From Nematopogon swammerdamellus (Eukaryota > Arthropoda > Insecta > Lepidoptera > Adelidae): a stretch of 64,000 nucleotides of DNA. Numbering within the stretch: the first letter of the stretch is position 1; each line of letters opens with the position of its first letter. Position numbers and translations under genes: made by a program. Of this stretch, positions 30,097 to 41,099 are shown in pieces. The notes beneath the pieces were generated by a model, which saw nothing but the letters and a program-made list of their open reading frames with translations, ran no database searches and was not told the DNA's origin. The DNA is taken from assembly GCA_946902875.1 (NCBI GenBank), contig OX336359.1:3782001-3846000 (forward strand). Reading direction: 5' to 3'.

Positions 30097-30140
30097 CCGA
30101 CTACGGCGAAGCCAAAAAAGGAAGGGTTATGAGTTTGGCG

Positions 30141-30183
30141 TGTATGTATGTATGTATGTATGTATGTATGTATGTATGTATGT
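30141..30183 (+). repeat. (TATG)n microsatellite
   Basis: About ten uninterrupted TATG units. The related copy at 43816-43861 has one more unit. Confidence 0.97.
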
Positions 30184-30434
30184 GACTATCTATATTCCAC
30201 TCTACAGCCTAAAGTACTGGGCCGATTTGAATAATTCTTATGCCATTGGATTCGTCTTATTCACGGGTACTCCAATCAATGAAGCATTTCCACTCGACGT
30301 AATTCCTCTGTCGCTGAATCTTTGCAGTGTGATAAAGTAGGGTTTAAAATACACGTTTGACAAATTATCTAGGATTTTTGATGTTTGGAAGTTAGGTATT
30401 TATACCTAAAGATGAAAATCGCTTATAACTGCTG

Positions 30435-30975
30435 GTGAAAAATTGCTCCGTCCGAAGTTCCTTCGGTATATGATATTATATATTAATAAGAGTATATATA
30501 TAACATTATCTATGAAAATTTCGATTTCGAATAGGCAGAAATTTGAAAATACCTATTTTGTATCACAACTTCTTCAGAAAAATTGCTCTGTCAATTTTTA
30601 TTTTATTATATGTCTTAATTTATTTATATATATCGCTTTAGACAAGTATCTAGGAAATTTTCCTTATCGATCACACCTTTACAGATTTTCGGCAATAATT
30701 CGCTGTGAAAAATTGCTCCGTCCAAAATTCTTTCGGAATGTGATATTATATATTAATAAGAGTATATATATAACATTATCTAGGAAAATTTCGATTTCGA
30801 ACAGGCAGAAATTTGAAAATACCTATAAAAATTACTCTGTCAATTTTTATTTTTTTTCATCTCCTAATTTCTTTAAATATATCGCTTTTCACAATTATCT
30901 AGGAAATTTTCCTTATCGATCACACCTTTACATATTTTTGGCAATAACCCAAGCACTGTGAAAAATTGCTTCGTC
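30435..30975 (+). repeat. 270-bp tandem repeat, two units
   Basis: TGAAAAATTGCTCCGTCC at 30435, 30705 and (diverged) 30957. Unit 2 lacks a segment around CTTCTTCAG. Inverted copies of the same unit fill 34715-35160. A 172-codon open frame runs across both units because 270 is divisible by 3. Confidence 0.85.
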
Positions 30976-31114
30976 TGTTTTTATTAACTTATTAGACACA
31001 GAACATCAAAATATAATATAATTGTATAATATAATATAATAAAATTCAATTATGTCAATATAAAAAAATATAAAATTAAAATAAAATTAAAATGAATTAA
31101 AATAAATTAAAATT
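30976..31114. other. AT-only low-complexity segment
   Basis: AAATTAAAAT-type simple sequence, directly after which the truncated LINE begins. Confidence 0.8.
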
Positions 31115-32942
31115 CAAAATTAAAATAGCATCAATTCACCATGACCTTCAAGCGATTCCCCCCAAAGGTGAGTGACGTACGCTAGGAGATCACCAGCAGA
31201 TCGTTTTGGCCGGAAGCCGTATTGCCGATCGCTGATGAGGTCATTCGTCTCCAGGTACTTCATGAGCTGCGTATTGATAATGCGCTCCATCACCTTACAG
31301 AAAAGGGAGGTAATCGCTATAGATCGGTAGTTTGACGGGTTTGAGCGGTCACCCTTTTTAGGGACCGCTTGCAAAAACGCAGATTTCCAGGCCGCCGGCA
31401 CACGGCAATTGGAGTAGGAGAGACGGAATAGGCGCGTCAGCACTGGGGCCAGCTCGGGAGCACACCTTTTTTAACACCAATGCAGGAATCCTATCCGGCC
31501 CACTCGCCTTCCTGACGTCTAGGGAGAGAAGTTCCGCCCGTACAGTCCGTTGTCGAAACTGCACTTCCGACATGGAGTTCTCACACCTAGGTATGGATGG
31601 GGGAGTGGCCCCATCCATACCTAGTCCCACCATCGTCCAGGTTGGAGTTCCCCGCAAAGAGAGATACCAGTAAGTCGGCTTTCTTCTTTGCGGAGTGGGC
31701 AAGTGAGCCTCCAGGACACTGCAGAGGTGGAAGAGAGGAGCGCCAGAAGTTTGACTCGAAATATTTAGCGAGAGACCAGAACTCACGGCTCCCAGTTGGG
31801 TGCTGGTTCAGTCTATCGCCGATTCTGCCGATGTGGTCAAATTTGGCCCTGGCAATAACCTTTTTGCAGGATCTGGAGAGGCGGTTGTATTCCTTCTTCA
31901 GTTAGGATGCCTTCGGATCACGTCCGGCACGAGCGCGCGACCATGCCCGATAAGCTGCGCATTTAGCTGCGACAGCATCAGCACAGTCGCGGCTGTACCA
32001 TGGTTGGCTTTTACCACCGAGGTAGACAGAGGCGCTGCGAATAAACATTTCCATTGCCCCCAGAACCACCTCGGCAACCGTATTAGCGCATTGCGACGGA
32101 TCGCCCGAACTGAAGCAGATCTCTCTCCAAGGGTAGGATGCGAAGTGTTCTCGCATCCCATCCCAATCTGCTGACGCGTAGTGCCAAATTCGACGCGTTC
32201 CTCCAGTACGGGACTGAGGAGGGATAATGGCACCGTGGACCACACTAAACAATGATCAGAGGAACCCAGCGGGGCTCTCACTGCGACCTTATATCCAGTG
32301 GGGTTCGTTCTCGGCAGAAGATCCAGCAGAGAGGGTTCATGACCGTCTATATCTGGCAGCCTGGTGGGCTGGTCTACCAGTTGAGACAGGTCATGCGTCA
32401 GGGCGAAGTCGTAGGCGGCTCTCCCCGCAAAGTCAGTTCTCCTGGAGCCTAGCCATGCCTCGTGATGGGCATTGAAGTCTCCAAGAAGAACCAAATCCGC
32501 GGTAGGGAACCGCTTTTGGAGTTTGTCTGCCGCTCCACTCAGGTACTCAAATAACCGAGCTGTCTCTGCATCACCAGAGTGCGACCTGTACAGACAGGCG
32601 TACACCCGCGAGACCGTTCCCAGATCCTCGTGGACCCAAAGTACTGATAGCTCGGAGTCCTCAAGGCAGCGCAGGCGACGACAGCAAATATCTGCCCTGA
32701 CAAACAAGCAAACCCCGGCTCGCGACCGGAAGGCTTCTTCCAGGGTGTAGCCGGGGTAGTGCAGGTCGATATATTTGTGATTCCGTCAGGAAAAGCAAGG
32801 CCGGCTTCTTCGTCTCCAGGTGGTGATGGACGGCATTCAAATTGGTATGCAACCCCCGCACGTTGGTCGAGTCAACGCTAAATAGTGGTGTAAGGGTGTA
32901 CACCGCTGATTGAACCTTTTTTTCCTTTTTTTTCGCTGCCAT
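31115..32942 (-). pseudogene. jockey-like non-LTR retrotransposon, 3'-truncated and frameshifted
   Basis: Minus strand, 5' to 3'. Endonuclease start at 32942 (STNVRGLHTNLNAVHHHLET, LLFLTESQI). After a frameshift near 32720 comes the endonuclease core at 32707-31898, with LVLLGDFNAHHEAWLG, LPDIDGHEPSLLDL and LGSSDHC (the catalytic GDFN, ..SDH motifs). A second shift near 32200 leads to WYSRDCADAVAAKCAAYRAW. The RT domain start at 31443-31120 has AFLQAVPKKGDRSNPSNYRS, IAITSLFCKVMERIIN and DRQYGFRPKRSAGDLL. The sequence ends before the catalytic FADD block, in AT-rich DNA. Stops at about 31560-31470 also break it. Not functional. Confidence 0.88.
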
Positions 32943-33490
32943 GATTTTTGTAAGAGGGAGGGAAAGAGCATGAAAGGGTGGCTGTGGTGATTCACGGGCA
33001 AAGCGTGGACCCTAGGTTCATCGCTTACTACTCAGGTTAGTGTTGCGCCGACACGGAAGACGGAAAGGCCCCCGGTCCCCCTCGGAAGTGGCCGCCGGAA
33101 CCCCTACTCCGGTCGCCAACCGGCACGACGGACCACTCCGGGATTATGCGCCGGTTGACCGGGGCAGCCTCTCGCGTTGGTTAGACGCGATTGGGCTCCT
33201 GTACTACCCGGCGGGCGGCCAGCGGAATAACCGTTTAACCGGGTCTCCCTGTCAACCGTGTCGATGCGTCACCTCTGAACAGCGAATCCGCGTAGGGATC
33301 ACTGGCCTACTCCTCACCACAGCCAACCCCACCTGCTACTGGGTCCCCGGGAAGTACACCGGAACACAGCGAACTGTTATGCCGGTGTAATTGTTTCTCC
33401 CGGGGTGTGGTGGCGAACCCAGCCGATCCGAAGATCTCCCACACGCTGATTGCTGTTCATTTGGCACCACCCAGGAAGCACGTGTGACTT
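32943..33490. other. GC-rich region upstream of the truncated LINE
   Basis: GC content stays high to 33490, matching the LINE rather than its AT-rich surroundings. It is probably the element's 5' part (upstream ORF or 5' UTR). I could not find a zinc-knuckle or other ORF1 motif, so this is by position only. Confidence 0.35.
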
Positions 33491-33615
33491 TTATATCAGA
33501 TTTCTATTATTAATAATTTTAATTTAAATAGGATTCATTTATTATGTTTCATATTATTTTTTTTTTCTAAATAGAAAAATTTTAAAATGTGTGAATGTTA
33601 GTTTGTGACTTGTTT

Positions 33616-33939
33616 TTTTTTTTTTATGGAAACTGACACGGTTGTCTACATCTCCTACAACATCCGTGATGTCAGCCCATAACACCGGGTGAACTTGGTG
33701 CCACGTCAGTGTTTCCCTTCGGTCGTGCCGGCTACACTGAACTGGACGGAAAACACAAACTATTTACATAGCCGTTTCGACCGACCTTTCATTCAGTGCG
33801 GTGGTACCAACCCGGGCGGGATAAACCCTACCAACTAGTAATATAAGAAGGGAGTCATGTCCCTTAGTCGCCTTTTACGACATACACGGGGAGAGATGCA
33901 GTGGGGCTATTCTTTTAAAGTACCGGCCCCACACGGTAT
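33616..33939 (-). repeat. head-B / SINE-A body retroposon, minus strand
   Basis: Poly(T), ATGGAAACTGACACGG, full body, then the complement of head-B ending GTACCGGCCCCACACGG. Almost the same as 27469-27791. Confidence 0.9.
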
Positions 33940-33992
33940 TGTATATGTTATACAAATAAATATTCTATTCTATTCTATTCTATCTTCAATGG
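33940..33992 (+). repeat. (TTCTA)n tail
   Basis: ATACAAATAAATATTCTATT followed by repeated CTATT units, as at 253-280 and 40127-40160. Confidence 0.6.
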
Positions 33993-34654
33993 TTACGTTA
34001 GGCGGCGCGGCGTAGGCACCTGCTTGGACGACGATATGTCGCGATCACTACGTAGTAGGTACATTGAGCCACGTCGAAAACAGCAATTTACTTTACTTCG
34101 CGGTCGTGAACTGACACATTCGTCGCGGTAGTGAACTGAACTGAACTTATTTATTATTAGGCGTTCTGTTTCATAGAACGTAGACATGTTTGATTTTATT
34201 TTTAGAAAAAGAACTCTTATTTCCAATGGAATAAGACTCACTATAGGTCCTTAAAGGCAAACCAACCACATAAATTGATTCCATTTTTGCAATATACCGT
34301 TTGTTTTTATTATAAATGCCAAAAAGAACCACATAAATTGGTTCCACTTTGCGATATACAGTTTGTTTTTATTATATAATGCCAAAAAGAACCAGATATC
34401 TTGGCTCTGTTTTGATAAATACTTTTAGCGTACTTCATTAAAAACAAAAAAGTCCATCTCGCTTGGATCTTTTACGCAAAAAAAAAAATCTGACCAGTTA
34501 GCTAGTACCAAGTAGCATAATTCTTTTCTGCTGTTGCGATATACCTCAATTGGGCGGATGGTTCTTAGACGAATGTGTATAAACCTATTAGTATCATACC
34601 AAGTAGCCTGCCTGGGTCTTTTCTGCAAAAAATAGAGGGTTGGTTAGCTCTCAA
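33993..34654. other. no gene recognised; diverged short direct repeats
   Basis: AACCACATAAATTGATTCC (34261) and AACCACATAAATTGGTTCC (34327) each precede an AATATACCGTTTGTTTTTA-like block, giving three or so diverged 65-bp units to 34440. Confidence 0.5.
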
Positions 34655-34714
34655 TTGGTATATTTAACTCATTTTTAACCAATTGGTGGGTTGGTGCCTT
34701 TTGGCATTTATATG

Positions 34715-35321
34715 GTCAATTTTCTGAAGAAGTTGTGATACAAAATAGGTATTTTCAAATTTCTGCCTATTCGAAATCGAAATTTTCCTAGATAATGTTG
34801 TATGTATACTCTTATTAATATATAATATCATATTCCGAAGGAATTTCGGACGGAGCAATTTTTCACAGCGAATTATTGCCGAAAATCTGTAAAGGTGTGA
34901 TCGATATGGAAAATTTCCTAGATAATTGTCAAAAGCGATATATTTAAATAAATTAAGACATATAAAAAAATTAAAATTGACAGAGCAATTTTTCTGAAGA
35001 AGTTGTGATACAAAATAGATATTTTCAAATTTCTGCCTATTCGAAATCGAAATTTTCCTAGATAATGTTAATATATACTCTTATTAATATATAATATCAT
35101 ATACCGAAGGAATTTCGGACGGAGCAATTTTTCATCAGCAGTTATAAGCGATTTTCATTTTTAGGCATTCATTCATTTTAATACCTAACTTCCAAACATC
35201 AAAAATCCTAGATAATTTGTCAAACGTATATTTTAAACCCTACTCTATCACACTGCAAAGTTTCAGCGACAGAGGAATTAGTCCGAAGAGCCCATACAAG
35301 GAATTTCCTCGTTTCCTGGAC
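34715..35321 (-). repeat. inverted counterpart of 30270-30975
   Basis: Contains two 270-bp units in reverse orientation (CGGACGGAGCAATTTTTC at 34845 and 35117). Then GATTTTTGATGTTTGGAAG and CTCTGTCGCTGAAACTTTGC-type sequence, also in reverse, match 30300-30420. Arms are diverged by several percent. Confidence 0.8.
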
Positions 35322-35811
35322 TAGGGAGTGTCATAGGCTATATAACAATTTTCAAAATTCAAAATGGCGGACGCACGGCCTCAAAATGTCAAATTAGTTT
35401 TTCAAAATATATTGAGTGGGGTATCAAATTAAAGATAATTAAATTACGATTCCGAAAATATATACTTTGCTATCTATTAAAATTATGTGTACAGAGAAAT
35501 AGAGCAAAATGTGTGGCGCATGTATGAATCGCGATTATTCGCGATGAAGCGTGGTCGCCCGCGCACCGCGCCGCGCGCCCCCCTCAGTTTCGGTACGTTA
35601 CATACACCGACGACACGGGCCGACGCGACGCGAAGAAGCGACATGGTATTGTTGGTAATATACCTACATACTAACTCACTGATCTACCGCAAATTTTATA
35701 TAGATATATAATATTATTATTAGATACAGTATACAGTACTATGCTAAAATAAATTGGTATTAAAATGTCCATGTAGGTACCTAGTGTAAGCATAATATGT
35801 AGTGTAGGTGT

Positions 35812-36236
35812 ACCGTGTGGGGTCGGTACTTAAAAAGAATAGCCCCACTGCATCTCTCCCCGTCGCATGTCGTAAAAGTCGACTAAGGGATCGTCAGCCT
35901 CGGCAGCTTAATGGTGCGGTCAGTTATTGGATGGATGATCGCCCGACTGTTGGAGGCTGACCGTGGTTCGGATACCACATTAAACTGTAGGTCCCTTCCC
36001 TTCTTACCTTACTAGGTGGTAGGGTTTATCCCGGCCGGGTTGGTACCACCGCACTGAGCGAAACGTCGGTCGAAACGGCTATGTAAATAGTTCGTGTTTT
36101 CCGTCCAGTTCAGTGTAGCCGGCGCGAAATGAAGGGAAGCACTGACATGGCACCTAGTTCACCCGGTGCTATGGGCTGACATCACGGATGTTGTAGGTAA
36201 TGTAGCCAACCGTGTCAAGTTTCCATAAAAAAAAAA
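35812..36236 (+). repeat. composite: head-B followed by SINE-A
   Basis: Head-B (CCGTGTGGGGTCGGTAC to GTCGACTAAGGGAT) is followed directly by the SINE-A head GTCAGCCTCGGCAGC, a shortened 5S-like part (GGTCAGTTATTGGATGG), B box, core, body and poly(A). The same order occurs independently at 53728-54192. Confidence 0.88.
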
Positions 36237-36635
36237 GGTAGGTACATTAAATATACCTAATACCTACAATATTTTCGGATGCAAGTTACCCTTCAGCTAA
36301 GCGGGATATTGTGGAAGAGAAGAACCGCCGATTGCGGAAACGTATTCCCAATTTTCTGGGTGCAGTTTTAGCCCTAAACTCGATTAGTTGCCGGAAACCT
36401 ACGTCTTTGGAAATGGCGGTGCCCAGGAGGTTCAGGTGCTTCCAGACAGGTATGACGCTGACTTAGAAACTGGCTTGGAAAGCAAAAGGGCCTTCAAATC
36501 GACCTTCGCAGATAATGCGCAGCACTGAGCCTTGCTAACGTTGAAGGCGTGGGTGTAGCATTCAGGGGGCAACATATCATTGTTATACATACGAGAGTAC
36601 GGAACACGGGTTCTACACCAGTTACCCTCCAACTA
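36237..36635. other. unassigned, possibly LINE-derived
   Basis: GC-richer sequence upstream of the LINE-H fragment; no confident frame. TTACCCTCCAACTAGGCGGG at 36621 parallels TTACCCTTCAGCTAAGCGGG at 36287, suggesting a partial internal duplication about 335 bp apart. Confidence 0.4.
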
Positions 36636-36639
36636 GGCG

Positions 36640-37240
36640 GGATGTGGATTAGAAGAGGCGAAGACTTGTGTCTGAACTTGAGCAAACACTCGGCTCTATT
36701 TCCGAATGGGCCGTAGCAACTTGGTCAAGTTAAATACCTCCAAGATACAAGTTTGCGCGTTCAGTGCGAAGAGAGCGGCGTTCACACCAGCTCCTTCCTA
36801 CCAAGGCACGTCACTTAAATTTTGCGACCACCTCGGGGTCCTCCGAGTCGAATTTTCGCACGATCTAAACTTCCGGCGTGACATCGAGGGCAAGGCCGTA
36901 TAAATCGCAGATTCGGTACTGCTCGCACCTATGGGATGGCTCAGTCAAATACCAGCTGGCGCCTCTGGACTCGATCCAGCGTCGAGCCGTGCGAATAGTA
37001 GGTGACTCCCAAATGTCCCGCGATCTAAAACCACTGCAACTCCGTAGGAATACATCGCTAAATCAGAGCCTGTTGAAATACAAACAGAGAGAAATATTTT
37101 CTCCCAAGTACAGTCTCGGGTCCTTCAACCTGGGCACCTGTCAGGCCGGCATGGCATTCGCAGCCTCCGCATGCTACCGAATGTCCATGGGCATCGCTAG
37201 ACACCTTATGGGTGGCTCGGCGCCACATGTCGCGCTTACT
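36640..37240 (+). pseudogene. LINE-H reverse transcriptase C-terminal half
   Basis: Frames include FCDHLGVLRVEFSHDLNFR, then SQIRYCSHLWDGSVKYQLAP and LDSIQRRAVRIVGDSQM, ending EIFSPKYSLGSF. This is the 'YCSHLW....YQL..LD..QRRA.R..GD' thumb-to-end region of jockey/R1-like RTs. Deletions join non-adjacent parts (GKAV directly to YKSQ). The 3' end GGCTCGGCGCCACATGTCG matches LINE-H at 5281. Confidence 0.8.
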
Positions 37241-37610
37241 ATAAAAATAATATCAGTAGCTTTGGCCTCGCCTTAGTGGCTTACCTGCTTCGAGTGAGTA
37301 CATTATTCCACTATGTACAACCTGAAACCTCCCTCGGTCTTCGGCCTTAAACTGATTGGTTTACTTACTTCCCGAATCCGCTTCACCCCAGCCAGATATA
37401 TTTACTTACATAGACAAAGAAAATCGTGTACTTACTTACACAGCTCAGTCTTCGGTCTTGCTCTGACTGACTTTTCATTTTACTTCAAGACTATACATCG
37501 TTCAACTATACATAATTTGTATAATATATGTAGGTACTCACTCATGCGCTATTTGCAGAAAACTTTAGTTTCAAATAGAGATCACGACAAATAAACGGAC
37601 GGATAGTATC

Positions 37611-37904
37611 AAGCCGGTACTTATATAAAAGAATAGCCCCACTGTATCTCTCCCCGTGTATGTCGTAAAAGACGACTAAGGGATATGACTTCCTTCTTAT
37701 ATTACTAGGTGGTAGGGTTTAACCCGCCCGTGTTGGTACCACCGCACCGCAGTGAATGAAAGGTCGGTAGAAATGGCTATGTATTTAGTGTAGCCGGTAC
37801 GACCGAAGGGAAGCACTGACGTGGCACCAAGTTCACCCGGTGTTATGGGCTGACATCACGGATGTTGTAGCCTTTAGGTGATGTGTCAGATTCCATAAAA
37901 AAAA
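37611..37904 (+). repeat. head-B / SINE-A body retroposon, diverged
   Basis: AGCCGGTACTTATATAAAAG replaces the canonical head start. A CCGCACCGCAGTGAATG insertion, a deletion after GGCTATGTATTTAG and GTAGCCTTTAGGTGATG show independent decay, shared exactly with 46231-46524. Confidence 0.85.
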
Positions 37905-37979
37905 TCAATATACGAGTTACATACAATATTTAAAGTATGCAAACAGTTTTTAAAAAAGCCTAAAATAAAAAAAATTAGT

Positions 37980-38706
37980 TATAAAAAACTAAAACCCGAC
38001 TACGTAAAAGCTAATTATGAAAATCGTTTAAATAAAAAAAAAATAGTTATAAAAAACTAAAACCCGTCTACGAAAAAGCAAACTATGAAAATAGTTTAAC
38101 TATAACTAAAAATAACAAAATAATGTTTTCCATATAATTTATCAGATACAGCATTTCTCTTTTTATATTGATTTTACCTTAGCACTAACTCTATAAATTT
38201 TGATAAATTTATTATTTTTAACGTTCTAAATATAGAGCCGTGGTCGGGCGTTCTTCGTTCAACAAGACAAGTGAGACCGTCGTTGTGCATTATAGCCGTT
38301 GACGTTCGGTATTTACCTATGTATCTACTTATAATAATTTTAGATTGGCTCTGACTGATCTTACAAAAAGATGCCAGTATGACACAATAGCGATGGCCGT
38401 CCTAAGTTCCGCGCTCTAATAATGCACGAAGAGGGCCTCACTTGTCTTGTTGAACGAAGAACGCCCGACCACGGCTCTATATTTAGAACGTTAAAAATAA
38501 TAAATTTATCAAAATTTATAGAGTTAGTGCTAAGGTAAAATCAATATAAAAAGAGAAATGCTGTATCTGATAAATTATATGGAAAACATTATTTTGTTAT
38601 TTTTAGTTATAGTTAAACTATTTTCATAGTTTGCTTTTTCGTAGACGGGTTTTAGTTTTTTATAACTATTTTTTTTTTATTTAAACGATTTTCATAATTA
38701 GCTTTT
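37980..38706. repeat. ~730-bp near-perfect palindrome, copy 1
   Basis: Left arm: TAAAACCCGACTACGTAAAA, AACCCGTCTACGAAAAAGC, ATTTATCAGATACAGCATTT, ATATAGAGCCGTGGTCGGGC, GTTCAACAAGACAAGTGAG. The right arm repeats all of these in reverse from CTCACTTGTCTTGTTGAACG. Arms are about 290 bp, spacer about 140 bp. The right arm's outer end is cut at 38706. Confidence 0.93.
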
Positions 38707-38937
38707 TGGTTTATGAAATTTTACAAAAATACTGAACTTCTAAGGAGGATTTGTATCTTTGATTAAACATTAACTAGATATACTACAAAACTATGGACAC
38801 ATTTCTTATACATTTACACCTTTACCAATACTTTTGAGCCATTAAACTTTCAAATCCATTTATCTCAAAACTCTCCTGTCTACATTTAATTGGTTTTACC
38901 AGTATACCGACGATTTGTTCATTACATTTTGTCTATT
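38707..38937. other. unassigned; carries inverse of 29.7-kb motifs
   Basis: TAATTGGTTTTACCAGTATA then CCGACGA (38888-38915) is the inverse of 29692-29720. No other feature. Confidence 0.5.
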
Positions 38938-39658
38938 AGTTTTTAGAGTTCCGTTTCCACGGAAGTCTGTTTGTCTGTCCGTGCGTCCGAGGGCTGTATC
39001 AATTGCTGAAATTTTCACATAATTTGTTATTAAGGCGGATGTGCCAACAAATAATTAAAAAAAAACCGGCCAAGTGCGAGTCGAACTCGCGCACCGAGCG
39101 TTCCGTATCGCCATGTCACGGCCAGCGCTGCTTCATACTGTTTTCGGCAGATGGCGAGCATACACTTTTTAGTTTCATTTATGGGGACCCCGTACATTTT
39201 TTACTTTTTCTTATTTTTATTATTTGTTGTTACATCGGCCATAATAATACATATTGTGTGAAAATTTCAACGGGCTACCTATAACGGTTCAAGAGATACA
39301 GCCCTCGGACAGACAGACGGACGGACAGACAGACAGACAGACGGCGGCGTACGCTTAGTAATAGGGACGGACTAGACCCGTAGCCCGGGTAGCCTAGGTA
39401 GCCCGTTGAAATTTTCACAGAATATGTGTTATACATATTATGACCGATGTAACAACAAATAATAATAAAAATAACAAAAAGAAAAAAAAAAATCACGGGA
39501 TGTCCCCATACAAGAAACTAAAAAGTGTATGCGCGCCATCTACCGAAAAGAGTATGAAGCATTTTAACTAATACATAGATGGCATGAGTGGCGCTGACCA
39601 TGAAATGGAGATACGGAACCCTCGGTGCGCGAGTTCCACTCGCACTTGGCCGGTTCTT
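38938..39658. repeat. three family F copies in alternating orientation (fold-back)
   Basis: A truncated plus copy (GAGTTCCGTTTCC to GTGCCAACAAATAA, to 39062) is followed by a minus copy (CCGGCCAAGTGCGAGTCGAA at 39065 to about 39369). A plus copy then ends CTCGCACTTGGCCGG at 39655. The last two form a 590-bp fold-back with (CAGA)n/(GGAC)n in the middle. Confidence 0.85.
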
Positions 39659-39889
39659 ATTTTTATTAATTTAACAATACGAGCACACTCTCCCGAATAA
39701 TTCTCAAATCGTTCCGCAGATTTTCGTATTATGTTCAGCGTAGCCAAAACGAGAGACTGTCTCGGCAGCTGTCAAAGAATATGATTTAAATGGAGAATAT
39801 TTCTCCTCCATATTTTCTCTAATATAAAATGCTGCGTCTGTCTGCAACTGATAAACCCGAAACAATTATTTTTTTGCGGTTAGAAAACG

Positions 39890-40070
39890 TCAGTGACGTC
39901 AGCCCATAACACCGGATGAACTAGGTGTCATCTCAGTGCTTCCCTTTGATAGTGCCGGTTAGAATGAACTGGACGGAGAGGACGAACTATTTACATTAGC
40001 CGTTTCAACCGACCTTTCATTCAGTGCGGTGGTATCAATCCGGGCGGTTCAAACTCAGTGATTAATCCGC
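39890..40070 (-). repeat. SINE-A body, diverged
   Basis: GACGTCAGCCCATAACACCG, CATTCAGTGCGGTGGTATC and GGGCGGTTCAAAC match the minus-strand body; head and tail are missing. Confidence 0.75.
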
Positions 40071-40104
40071 CTTTGCGCACTCTTGTAATTCTAGTTTCTT
40101 GTCT

Positions 40105-40162
40105 GTACTGTTCTTATTTCAATTGTGTGTGCAATAAAGAGTTTCTATTCTATTCTATTATT
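40105..40162 (+). repeat. retroposon 3' tail with (TTCTA)n
   Basis: TTGTGTGTGCAATAAAGAGT then TTCTATTCTATTCTATTATT; same as 253-280. Confidence 0.6.
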
Positions 40163-40314
40163 CCCTGCCTACCCCACAGAACGTTCCCTAACAGTAGTTT
40201 TTTTATTTTCTACAAAAACTATTAGAGATAAATGATATCTGTCAATGACAAAAATAAATCTTCACTACAAAATTTGTTACGAGATATTTTTGATAGGACT
40301 CATATAAGTTGTGC

Positions 40315-40650
40315 CGTGTGGGGCCGGTACTTAAAAATAATAGCCCCACTTCATCTCTCCCCGTTCATGTCGTAAAAGGCGACTAAGGGATAAGGATAAG
40401 ATGTTGTGCAAAAGGGCGACAGGCTAGCGACCTCTCACTTTGGAACGATCTTTCCACCGAGTCACGCAGCGGGTGGGTCTTCTCATTGCTGCTTGATAGT
40501 TATCTTGTCCGAATACTTGGATAATTGTTTGAATACGTGGCGGTCGGTTTTGTGCTGTAATTTACAAGAGTACCTGCAGCACAACTCCGATTACTCTGCT
40601 TATCCCGACGGGATACAGCGTGTCGTATGTATGTATGTATGACTCATAAG
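40315..40650 (+). repeat. full-length SINE-C
   Basis: Reference copy for the family. Head-B with CCGTGTGGGGCCGGTAC; GATAAGGATAAGATG; CGACAGGCTAGCGACC; CACCGAGTCACGCAGC; TAGTTATCTTGTCCGAATAC; hairpin GTGCTGTAATTTACAAG..CTGCAGCACA; GATACAGCGTGTCG; then (TATG)n. About 335 bp. No tRNA-like A/B boxes seen. Confidence 0.88.
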
Positions 40651-41099
40651 TTATGAAAATGTCTGCACGAAGAACGCCCCCCGGTTATCTCGACAATAAG
40701 TAATTTAGTTTGATGATTTCGGCGAAGTCTATAATTGTAGTCTTTTCGATGCACTTACTTCTATGCCCAAACCTGACAATGCCGCGAGCGGAGCTGCTGG
40801 CAAGATATAGTTTCTAGATATTTTCTTTTACAACAAAAAAAAAAAAGATTAAATTCGAAGATTCTCCAATGTCACGAACAAGTCACATCTTTCCCAGCGG
40901 ACTGAATACACAGTCTTCGTCTGTTATTCTATGATCAGGTTATTACGTTAGAATAAAGTCTGGCGATGACAATTGGATATCTTCCAATCTACTTCCATTT
41001 TCGTTGGGTTTTTGTTATAAAGTGAAATTTTTATCTGTAATACAAGCACACAATTACCAAGTATAACAATTTTTTTATGGTGGAGGTATATAAAACAAC
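40651..41099. other. no feature recognised
   Basis: AT-rich; nothing assigned. Confidence 0.4.

Larger units (their letters stand above)
30097..38706. mobile_element. family M composite element, long version
   Basis: Begins ACCCGACTACGGCGAAGCC. Its right part ends in a long palindrome whose outer arm, complete in the short version at 47320-47338, reads GCTTTTACGTAGTCGGGT, the inverse of the start. The long copy's right terminus is disrupted at 38706. Contents: (TATG)n, a 270-bp repeat pair and its inverted counterpart, a truncated LINE, two SINE copies, a LINE-H fragment and the palindrome. It probably grew by nested insertions; the extent is inferred from comparison with 43769-47338. Confidence 0.55.
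35324..38706. repeat. 3.38-kb duplicated segment, copy 1
   Basis: Matches 43944-47326 at constant offset 8620. I saw one clear substitution (37309 C versus 45929 A). The left boundary is at GGGAGTGTCATAGG and the right boundary at GCTTTT. It contains a head-B+SINE-A composite, a LINE-H fragment, a second SINE and the palindrome. Confidence 0.95.

Noticed and set aside
31597..32750. Several plus-strand frames of 80-124 codons
   Set aside because: They are antisense shadows of the jockey-like endonuclease/RT on the minus strand.
34225..34245. AATAAGACTCACTATAGG looks like a T7 promoter, and the 22-bp satellite contains TAATACGAC
   Set aside because: Neither has the full T7 consensus; the first has a mismatched upstream half and the second lacks the TCACTATAG half. 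There is no phage or vector context, so both are treated as coincidence.
35487..35711. 74-codon frame present in two identical copies
   Set aside because: Lies in the duplicated family M segment; no motif, no start context, and identity follows from the recent duplication.
36878..37276. 132-codon frame, duplicated exactly at 45498, looking like a conserved protein
   Set aside because: Only the first half is RT-derived. The tail (..GMAFAASACYRMSMG..) is LINE 3' sequence read in a non-coding frame, and the duplication is of the whole DNA segment, so identity is not evidence of selection.
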